From: Haemaphysalis longicornis
Lineage: Eukaryota; Arthropoda; Arachnida; Ixodida; Ixodidae
Length of the DNA: 64,000 bases
Direction of reading: 5' to 3'
NCBI GenBank assembly: GCA_013339765.2
Contig: CM023457.1
Span: forward strand, 56,011,745 to 56,075,744
Shown in pieces: positions 55,611 through 64,000 of the stretch (position 1 is the first letter of the stretch; every line of letters begins with the position of its first letter). Made by a program: the position numbers and the translations under genes. The notes below the pieces were generated by a model. It did no database searches and had not been told where the DNA came from. It saw only the letters and a program-made list of their open reading frames with translations.

Positions 55611-58600
55611 GAAATGACCCACCAGCGGGACGTCGCTCGCCAAGCACACCCACAAGACAGCCGCCGACCAGCAAATCATGTTTAGCTTGAGATTTCGCTG
55701 CACATTTCACTTTCGTGTTTCACTGATTCCTATGACAGAAGAATCAACCACAATTTTTAAACTTCTGGAGCAATTATTTAAAATACCTATAAAAGACGTG
55801 ACACTCCATAGATAGATCACTGGTACCACTTTTGTCATATCTCTTCTGGTTTATTACAAGCTAAGTGCTTGGCGCAAGGTTGTAAAGAAAAATCGCGGTA
55901 GATAAATTAGTTTTAACCGCAGGCATGAATCTAATCTCTTGATAAGTCAACATAAAATTTTGGGATAGGGAATACATTCGGACAGTTCAGGAACGAAGCA
56001 TTCGGATGCCAATGGGGAAGATTTTCACCTTGCGGCGTATCTGAAATATGATGCGGATGATGATGAAGATGACGACGATGATAATAATGAATGTCCCTTA
56101 CTGTCGTAACTTGCCCCGACGTCTCACGCTAAAGCGCTGCCATGGCGACTTCGTCATGACACGATGAAAGGAGGAATCGATTAGTGCCAAACCAATCACG
56201 CTTTGTCGCTTATTGTAGAGTTCAATACGAGCGTGAAAAAATAGCGCAGTTTTCGCCCTCTTAGTGGGAAACGCACAGCAGATTCATTTCTACGCTGTTG
56301 GCAGCACCCGACTCAAAACGTTCACTCAGCTGCTGCCATCACGCAAATGGCTACAACAGACAGAAAAAAACCATCAAAGATGATTATCTTTACGTCGTTT
56401 CCTCAAATGCAGCAATCCCACTGTTGAGATCTTAAATTTCGAAGCTTGTAACTTTGTTGGATGAATTCTTCCCCCGACTTCAAAGATGAAGCTCGGCGCG
56501 AAACTTTGCTTCTGTGATACGCATTGCCGCTCTCGATTTCTTGCAAGAGACGGTTGTAGATAAGAGAGGTCGGCGTCCAAGTGCTTCCGGAACAGACGAG
56601 ATTTAAATAAATGTTCCAAGGCGGAAGCGCCAGAATGAGACAATTCCGCCGCTGACGAGCACAGCCTCGGTAAAAAAGCCGCCATTCGTGAGCTCGCCTC
56701 GGAACATTCCGTCAGTCCTATACAGTTATGCACCAGCAGCGGTCGTAAAGAGTCTTACTTATATTGGCTAGCTGTGATATTACGAGCGTACGTGAGCCAT
56801 GGGCCTAGAGCCTTCTCTTCCAAGCAAAGTATATTCCTCCTCCTTCATGACCAGCATGCCAGTACGCGTTACAAACACAGAGGGGGCCGGGTTTCAAAAT
56901 GAACAGTCTTGCAACTCAGCGCCCCCACTAATTTTAAGGCCGAAGCATCATAAAAGCAATAAACAAATATGGGAAAAGTACTCAGAGAGGGAGAAAGAGA
57001 CAGAGAATTCTGGTAGGTGTAAGAGGGTTGAAGAGGATATTGTCAGACATGGGTTTATTAACGAGCAACTCTCCTTCTGTCGTTTACGACCGGCTTCAAG
57101 GAGTCTCAGTAGCTCTAAACAAAATATCACGACTTGGTTAAGCCCTTATATAGGCGCTATCAAGCAAACCTTGGGAGCAATCTCGCTATCGGGGAGTGTA
57201 AGCGGGATCCCATGGACCTACACGAAGACTGACTCCGAATGTTTGTCTGAAGGCAAGGCTTAAAGTTGGGGCTTTGCTCAGCGTACAATCGTTAGTTTGC
57301 AACCAAGACTGCGTATCGAATTGGGGAAGCGCTCGTTCTTTATCTTCCAGCGCAGATTTCACCATAATGGTGAGCTGCATTTTAGGATAAGCAGCTAAAT
57401 GTAATTGTGCATTGCAAATGTTGGGGGAAGCTTCCTGAATACGCATTAATCAGTGCATGCAGAGAAAATATAGAGACAGATTAAATACGTAGACCAGAAT
57501 GAGTTTTAACCAACAAATTGTCCGTAGAATGTTATGGCATTTCCCGCTCTAAACTAGCCTGATTAAATATTAACAACAGATACCAGGCGAACGGCCCACG
57601 TTCAAGAGCTGAAAACAAAGACGGAAAAACCACATACACTATCTTGTTCGAATAACTTCGAAGGAGATCCGCCCCGTATGCCTTTATTCTGCCTTCATCC
57701 GTACCATTCACTAATTCTGCACACTCCTATAATATCACACTTCCTCTTCAGAAGCCCAATCCTGGATGTAAACTTTTTCTCGTCTCCGTCGCATCACCAC
57801 CGTGTAATTTTTACATTGATTGTTTTCTACGGGCGACGAACTTAAATACTAGACTCTAGGCTGAAAGCGACCAGTGTCAATCAGTGTCAGTGCTTCAGCT
57901 CTGGGCATACGTGTCTGGTACAACTTTTCTTCTTTTCTTCCTTTCTCTTTTTTGCCCATTTTCTCTTTCCCGCATGCAGGATAGCAAACTAGGCTCTAGC
58001 CAGGTTAACTTTCCTGCCTTCCTTCTACATCCTTCCTTCCTTCTCTTTTTCCTTCCCCCAACTGGGCAGCTGACGTCACCCGTCGACGTACATATCTCAT
58101 CGCACCAGTCACGTACTTCAAGTTTCAGCTTACCGCAGCCATGCAACTACCTTCGCTGCCCCCTTTCAAACCTGCACTTCGACGACCTTCTAAGGGGCAG
58201 CTTAATGTGATGAAATCTAGGGAGTAACTATGACTCAACGAGCATAAAGCTGCTTTCTTCAACGTGCACGCATAAAAAAACTCGACACGCACATTACTGC
58301 CCGTCTTTCATATATGAACAAGGCCCCTACGAGTAAACGCTGTGGTGGAATTGCCTCACGCGCCATTACCTCAAATGCGAACGGTGCCAAACGGCGCGTA
58401 CCAGGGAAATATGCCGCAGATGGAGGCGACGACCTTCCTGGAACGTAGCAGCTTTTCCGCTTAGGCGGTACCGAGTGACACACTTCTCTGTGTATACGCT
58501 TACGTGAGCGCGAAAAAAAGTGCTCGCGATTGAAAAGAAAATTGGAATACTTAAGCTTCCGCGTCTCACGTTTACTACCCTTTTTAACGTCCAGAGAAGT

Positions 58601-58723
58601 GTGGACTTGCAAAATAGACTGGCCAGCTGTCATTACACACGGGCACAGACAAGGCCAGGGTGTGCTGAACAAGGCTCAACCTTTATTATGTTATGATCTA
58701 GAGCCCATCTTTGTGAGTTCCTG
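55611..58723. other. No supported gene
   Basis: No recognisable gene. GAT/GAC trinucleotide-rich sequence lies at about 56049-56092. Frames at 56374-56733 (minus), 56799-57263 and 58259-58672 (minus) have no motif that I can assign. Confidence 0.45.
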
Positions 58724-58985
58724 CGAACTTCCTGGCCCGCTGCTGCCGCACAGTGGCTAAAGCATTGTGCTGCTGAGCCCAAACACACGGGTTAGATTCC
58801 TGGCCGCTGCGGCTGCATTTCTGATGGAGGCGAATAAGCGAAAACGCCGTGTGTTTGAGATTTCGGCGCACGCTAATCATCCCCAGGTGATGAAATTACT
58901 GCGCAGCCATCCACTACGGCGAGCGTCATCGCCTGTGTAACGTCGGCGCGTGTAACATCATAATCAATCAATCGAACTTTCTGGC
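58724..58985 (+). mobile_element. Ruka-like SINE with target duplication
   Basis: Plus-strand head 'CACAGTGGCTAAAGCATTG', diverged B box GGGTTAGATTCC, body 'CTGATGGAGGCGAATAAGCG', 'CCCCAGGTGATGAAATTA' and an end with AATCAATCAAT. Flanks CGAACTTCCTGGC (58724-58736) and CGAACTTTCTGGC (58973-58985) form a 13-bp duplication with one mismatch. The B box is mutated, so this copy is probably not transcribed by RNA polymerase III. Confidence 0.92.
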
Positions 58986-60998
58986 GTCGATGTACTCACT
59001 TTGCAGTCTCTTTTAATGCGAAAGGATTAGTTTGCTCGTAGAGCGAAAAGGATGGCGTCCCAAAAGCACGCACAAAAAATGCGGCACATCTATGACATTG
59101 GTTTGGCACGGCGCGTTCTATAGCGCGTGCCTTACAAATAAAAGTTAAACCCAGCAGTGGATTCTTCTCCCTCGCACTAAAAGAGGAGCAGAGAAAGGGT
59201 CTTCCGCCGCTGGCGTTCTGCTGCCGATTCCTTGGGAGAACCACCGAATTTGCATTTGTGCAGCGACGGCGCTGCCCTTCTCGGGCGAGCGCCTGTTGAC
59301 GTTCGAGCCGGCACAAGCGAACCACAGGTTCGCTGTTTCAGGATAGTTTACACCGGTGGCAATACTGGCGGTGAGACCACTTCTTCCTCTAACGGGGGTC
59401 TGAGAACCGGGTTCTCCGCGGTCGCTGACGCGAGAACCCTCCGCCCTCTATAGGTTGGTCTGGGACCCTGCTAATACCATTGCGTGACGCAGGACCTACA
59501 GCAGACGGACAGCGAGGCTTGTCTTACAACAGCTCCGCTGGTAAAAAATCTTCGGACATTTAAGTCTGTTCACGTGATTTGAAGGGAGAATGAAGTGGTT
59601 GTCAAATGCTTCTCCACTGCTCAATCGTGTATGGGTTTCTTCGGATTCGTTACTTCATCTCTGGACGCGAAGTACCCCGACAGGCAGACTGGCCGCAGTT
59701 CACCTTGAAGCTTCCCTACAGTGAGACCTCTCCTACTCATGCTCCCGTTCTACTCACGTGTCGTCACGTTGACGTGTCACGGAGCACGCATCAGGGTAAC
59801 TCTGGTTCCAATCTTGTACACCTTGGATTAGCGCTCTGGTTACTGCGCTGCCTCCTGCTCTTGCGAATTCGGGTTATGGCCCCACATGCACCCAAATGCG
59901 TTTTATTCGTTTGTTTTCTTTGCATGGCGCGAACCATTTCGGTAACTGTTCATGTTAACGCCGGCGACAACTAGGTTCCATTTTCGCGTTTCATGAGAGA
60001 TCTAAGGAGAAATATCCCGCTACGGTAAGCAGCGCCTGTGCATGCGCAAAGCCACCTTAGAAAGCGGAGAGGCCTCCCGTGGCAGCTGTTCCGCAACTGC
60101 TTTCTTCGAACCGAGTTTCTCACTCCGACTCAGCGGCGTTCAATTCTCTCCCAACGGCGCCTCAGTCACTGACGAGCTATGGCGTTCTACTGGAGGATTA
60201 AGGATTTCGTATCTGCAAAATCTGCGTTGGGACAACGGTTCATGGTGCGCCGTTGTCCGAGCGCACATTATTCTTTTTTTTTGCTCTAATCGCATGCTGC
60301 GCTTCGCACTTTGGCCAATTCCCCAAATTTGTTCACTCTTATTAGTCTTTTTTTGGCGCTGTGGTAAAGCTCACTTGCGGCGACTCCTTGAAGTATACGT
60401 CACGGACTTTTTTCCTTCAAGCTTCGTGTTAGCGCGAGCTAACCACATCTTCACTCGAAGCTCGGCCCGTCTGGTGTTCCAGTCTAGACCAGCGGCATCC
60501 ACCAGTCGCTTTCTGAAAGAGCCCGCCCGGTATCATTTTTATTTTATTTCCCTCATTCGTTAGATCCAATAACGGCTTCCACAAGAACACGTTTTGTCTT
60601 TTCTATCGTAACTGCAGCATGGAATCTAGAGTTTGATGCTTTTTCACTTCATTTGTATTCCTTTTTTGCTCTTTTCTTCTCACAGTTACTTCTTCGATAC
60701 GTGACTGGCAACAACAAAAAAGAACACCCTCGGAACCGTACACTGAATCACGAACGAATGCTCCGAGCATTCCTTCCAGACGACGACCCTTGTCAATATC
60801 ACTCTACTGGGCTTTGTTCATGCGGATATTTTTCTCGTTTCAGTCTTCACCCGCATGCGACTATTTGTAAATCATCGGTTTCTCGCCTGTCGTCACCGTG
60901 CGTGGTTTCTAGGCCGTTTTTGGTGCTCTGCACTTAAGCGCTCGCTCCTGTGATTTGGTGTCCTCGCCGGCCTCGTAACCGAGCGAACGAAAGACACA
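58986..60998. other. No supported gene
   Basis: The longest frame (60042-60563, 173 codons, plus) starts MRKATLESGEASRGS and has a hydrophobic central part but no recognisable domain. The 122-codon frame 59606-59974 is similar. No exon structure is evident. Confidence 0.45.
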
Positions 60999-61620
60999 CC
61001 GAGAGAGAGAGAGAGAGAGAGACTAAACATATTTATTGTTTCCTAGTTAAGAGTCTTTACGGTGGCCTTCTCGTTCCAGGAGTTCATTGGCACGGGCCGT
61101 GCCTTCTGCCCTCTCCACCAACTTGCGCTGGACGTCGAGGGAAGAGCTGGCCGAAGCGCTCTCCCAAAGCTCATAAGTGTGGAAGGGATTGGGCGGGTCA
61201 AGTGGGCTTTGTGTACAGCCGCCGACCATATGAAAAAGTTTCCGGATTCCCCACAGAAGCGGCACAAACGGGGATACACGGTGGGGGCTATGTAGTGGTT
61301 TCTTCTAGGTTAGGGGTAAGTATTACTTGCAGGGCACGAAGTATTCTATCGTGGCCATTGGTACTTGTTTGTGCGGTGGGGCGTACGTTTGTATCTGTAT
61401 GCCGATAGTAAGCGGTAATATCATGTAACGTGACTCGAGGAAGCAGGCGCAGATCTTCCTCTTCCCGTGCTCGGCCGGTCAATTCTCGAGCTGTGAGATG
61501 GGCAATTTCGTTCCCTGAGACTCCAATGTACGCAGGCACCCATATTATCTTGACGGATCTTGCCAGTGGCTTCTGTTGCACTATTTTAAGTGCAGTTTCG
61601 TGTATTCAGCCGCAGGAAAA
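60999..61620 (-). mobile_element. I-like LINE 3' end with CT tail
   Basis: Minus strand: second half of RNase H, C-terminal region, 3' UTR, AATAAA (plus 61032-61037 as TTTATT), TATGTTTAG and a CT tail (plus-strand GA repeat 60999-61022). 5'-truncated near 61620. No target duplication was found by eye. Confidence 0.8.
61047..61581 (-). pseudogene. LINE ORF2: RNase H end and C-terminus
   Basis: The frame from 61581 reads 'SVKIIWVPAYIGVSGNEIAH' then LTARELTGRA: the last RNase H motif with the usual H replaced by Y (WVPAY for WVPAH), GNE and the A.H/D position. It stops at 61288. The C-terminus continues in other frames: RLCRFCGES (CxxC), then 'LFHMVGGCTQSPLDPPNPF', 'TYELWESASASSSLDVQRKL' and 'VERAEGTARANELLEREGHR' ending KDS-stop at 61047. 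The frameshift inside the knuckle makes it a pseudogene. The end sequence is typical of tick LINE ORF2 proteins as I recall them. Confidence 0.8.
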
Positions 61621-63305
61621 GTTGCGACAAACCCGTTGACAGTGCGTAATTACGGTCTGAAAACGACGAAGCAACGTGTGGAGAGTGTGTGAGAGGGATG
61701 GCGGTATGGCGAGCCCTCCCTAGATATGCTGGTCGGTGGCCACGCGCCACGAGATAACGCCATAGTAGCGCGTGCCGCCGTGCGTTCGCTCATCACTCGA
61801 TCCCTTCCTGAGACACGCGTCAGCTATGCGCCGTCACAGAGAAGACTGCCCTTCGCGCTGCGCATAAATTTTGTGTTAGGGAGCGCCACAATTGCCAGCC
61901 AATTTTTAACAGCGGAGCTGTTTAGGGGCTTGCACTGTCTGGCGTTGATGGCCGTCACTCCAAGCGAATGTAAATCCCGTTACGCCAGGCGAAGGTGCCC
62001 CTTAGGGCCGACAGATCTCGCCACTGCCTCGATGGTGCTACAACGCAAAAATCTCGTCACGCAGCGCACATCCACTCAGCCACCCTAATATATGCAGCGA
62101 TACACTACCTTACGTCCATGGTTCAGCTTCGAGTACGTACATACCGCGGCGACTGCTGCAGGTAGCGACCGCCGCCTCTGCATGAAGTCGCGCCAGGATG
62201 CCGAAGTCAGTCCCGCTGTTTAACCCGATTGCACTGGCGCAGTACTGGCTCCTTAATTTTTTAGGCAGAAAGGCAGAAAGACAGGACGGACGGGTGGGCC
62301 GACGGACGGACGGACTAACGGGCAGTTGCATGCCATGATGTTTTGCTGGAGGCCGTCCACAAGTCAAGGAGTTATTGTAATACAATGTTCCAGCAAGAAA
62401 AAAAGTTTTTTTTCATTCCCAGCCTTTGAGCCGCCTATAAGGCGCAGGACATATGTAAAACATGCATAGTTTGCATGTGTGCAAAAACACAATACCTGCG
62501 CAGTGCCTAAATCCTAAAGCACGTTAAATGCCATCATGTGGAGTACCCACTGGACCACGACAGGACACCTCAGAGTTCGACTTGCGGTTTCCACTCACCC
62601 ACTCGCTCATTGTCCCCTCGCTCCCTCCCTCCCTCCCACGCTCACTCACTGAGTAGGATTTAATATCACGACAAACGAACTAAGCCGGACAGGACTAACA
62701 CAAGACAGTGTTACCTTAACCATTACCTTAACTGTTACCTTTACCACTCACACCTAAACCCCTCATTTCCGTTTTCGCTCAGCGAAGTACCTACGTTTTC
62801 ACGGGGTCACGTCGAGAGCAGGTTTTCACACGGCACTTCCTGCCCCCATCGCTCCATTACAGCATGGTGTCATCCCTCAAAAGAGCCACGCGCACACTAT
62901 CCGTCACCCGTGTCCAGCTCCCGGGTGCGAACAACGTGGACAACTTCGCCCCGTGTTGGAGTCATTAGCGCCGAGCGAAGCGGGGATTTTCCAAGCGTGT
63001 CCCGCATTCCCGCAGCTCGTTGACTGCGGGTACCAGCCTGCCGTCGGGAGGTTTTGTGTCTTTGCTATCTTCAGTGTTGATGGAGACGCGACCAACCGAG
63101 TAAGTCCAAAACTTCGCGGAAAAGCCATTAACAAAAAAGGAAGGAAACTTTAACGATCTACCCGTTTGAAGTTAGACCATCGTGATATCGTTTATCATAA
63201 TGAAACCCTGATCCGATTTAGCACTCTTTTGTCAGAAATTACTTACTGGTGGAGTTAGCGCTGGGCAACAGGAATGCACGTTGGTTCCCGACGGTTCTAA
63301 CCGTA
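61621..63305. other. No supported gene
   Basis: Nothing recognisable. There is a GGAC-rich short tandem at about 62270-62320 and CCCT/CTCA-rich sequence at 62600-62650. Confidence 0.45.
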
Positions 63306-64000
63306 GATTGATTGAAACACGTTTATTCCATTTTGTTGCGACGGGCGCTGCTATGGATAATTATAGGGTTTTGTAGGGGGCTGGTAGGTGAAGGAAAAGT
63401 GGTAAAGGATAATTATGCCGCCATTCACTGCGTCAGCGACCTGGGCCCAACACTGTGGTCGCCTGGAGTCGTAGCCATCGTACTGTCCTGCGCGTCGCCG
63501 CAAAGCCGGTCAGTTACAAGCGGACTCGTGCAGCGGGGTTCCTACAGAAAAGGCACAGGGTCGCGCCACAAGCTATTAGCGTACCCAGCAGGAGCTTTAG
63601 GTGGCGGACAGGAACAGGACTGGTGAGAAATGGGCCACGGTCCAAGTCGCACGTTGGTGAGGGCACGGTATCGAGGACTACTGTAACGGGGGCAGCCCAC
63701 ACTAGATGTTGTAGGTCTGCCCTGGTATAGCAAGTGTTGCAGGTTGCTCGGGACACCGCATCGCTCTTGTGGCACTTTCCTTATGCGGTTCGGTATGGAG
63801 ATTCTTGCTCATTGGTGTGATGTGAGACTAGGTAGCACACATAACTAAACTGAATGCGAACCATTCGCAGAAACTTTTCCAGGGACTGCCAAGCGGTAGT
63901 TGTTGGACAGTATACGTAACCATTCGTTCCAGCTGATTATCTCTGCATATACACCTCGACATGATTCATCGTGTCTGGAAAGCCGTCCCGGAGCTCAGTG
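63306..64000 (-). mobile_element. I-like LINE 3' end with AATC tail, runs off window
   Basis: Minus strand: C-terminal ORF2 region (63514-63756 and upstream), about 185 bp of 3' UTR, AATAAA (plus 63322-63327 as TTTATT), CGTGTTT and a CAATCAATC tail (63306-63314). The tail unit is the same as that of the Ruka-like SINEs. The element continues past 64000. Confidence 0.7.
63514..63756 (-). pseudogene. LINE ORF2 C-terminus (degraded zinc knuckle)
   Basis: The peptide contains CNTCYTRADLQHLVWAAP, which fits the C-terminal knuckle CxxC....ADLxHLxWxCP with the last Cys changed to Ala. About 60 residues of Leu-rich sequence follow, ending AARVRL-stop at 63514. Upstream the reading continues in other frames toward the window edge, so intact coding sequence is not available here. 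The motif order is that of I-like LINE ORF2 ends. A chance frame is unlikely given the matching poly(A) signal and tail downstream. Confidence 0.65.

Noticed and set aside
60042..60563. 173-codon plus frame
   Set aside because: No domain, and other frames are equally open nearby; kept only as a note.

Overview
The window reads as non-coding DNA from a hard (ixodid) tick nuclear genome. The main evidence is a family of tRNA-headed SINEs matching the tick SINE Ruka: an A/B-box head, a body carrying the 'GATGGAGGCGAAA' and 'CCCAGGTGGTC' motifs, and an (AATC)n tail. At least six copies are present. The interspersed repeats, long microsatellites and remnants of I-like, CR1-like, RTE-like and Penelope-like retroelements fit the same source. 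The species is not resolved. I could not support any intact host protein-coding gene, rRNA gene, functional tRNA gene or CRISPR array. The long open frames are either microsatellites read as protein or short random frames.

Layout. 0-9 kb: a (GATC)/(AATC) microsatellite, the first copy of an unclassified repeat (4.8 kb), a CATA microsatellite, and a CR1-like LINE 3' end (7.8-8.2 kb, minus). 9-16 kb: SINEs at 9.1 and 13.4 kb, a Penelope-like hairpin stub (12.2 kb), two copies of a 'CTTAAAGGG' repeat, and an inverted repeat with promoter-like motifs (14.4 kb). 16-20.4 kb: the richest part, a LINE (ORF1 with zinc knuckles plus the ORF2 endonuclease) whose ORF1 is split by a second 5'-truncated LINE (RNase H and zinc-knuckle C-terminus) flanked by an 11-bp target duplication. 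20-29 kb: SINE fragments, a 200-bp GAGT microsatellite, two converging LINE 3' pieces around a CA/TG tract, a Penelope-like insertion inside one of them, and a pogo/Tigger-like DNA transposon remnant with TA duplication. 29-43 kb: a further pogo-like candidate, a 74-bp LINE stub with a 16-bp target duplication, CT and ACTC microsatellites, a third Penelope-like hairpin stub, a LINE RNase H piece, a purine tract and pentamer arrays. 43-64 kb: a tandem duplication, several tRNA-headed repeats, an RTE-like tail, a 1.6-kb hAT-like element with 25-bp inverted ends and 8-bp duplication, more SINEs, and two LINE 3' ends (61.0 and 63.3 kb).

How the parts relate. The window is a record of target-primed retrotransposition and of DNA-transposon insertion. 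Several insertions can be dated relative to each other because they are nested and keep target-site duplications. Five LINE 3' ends share one design: a poly(A) signal, 6-9 nt, then a microsatellite tail instead of poly(A). One has the same AATC tail as the SINEs, suggesting that this LINE group moved them. Three small hairpin insertions share a 3' terminus and look like very short Penelope-like copies. These shared designs are the most interesting material here.
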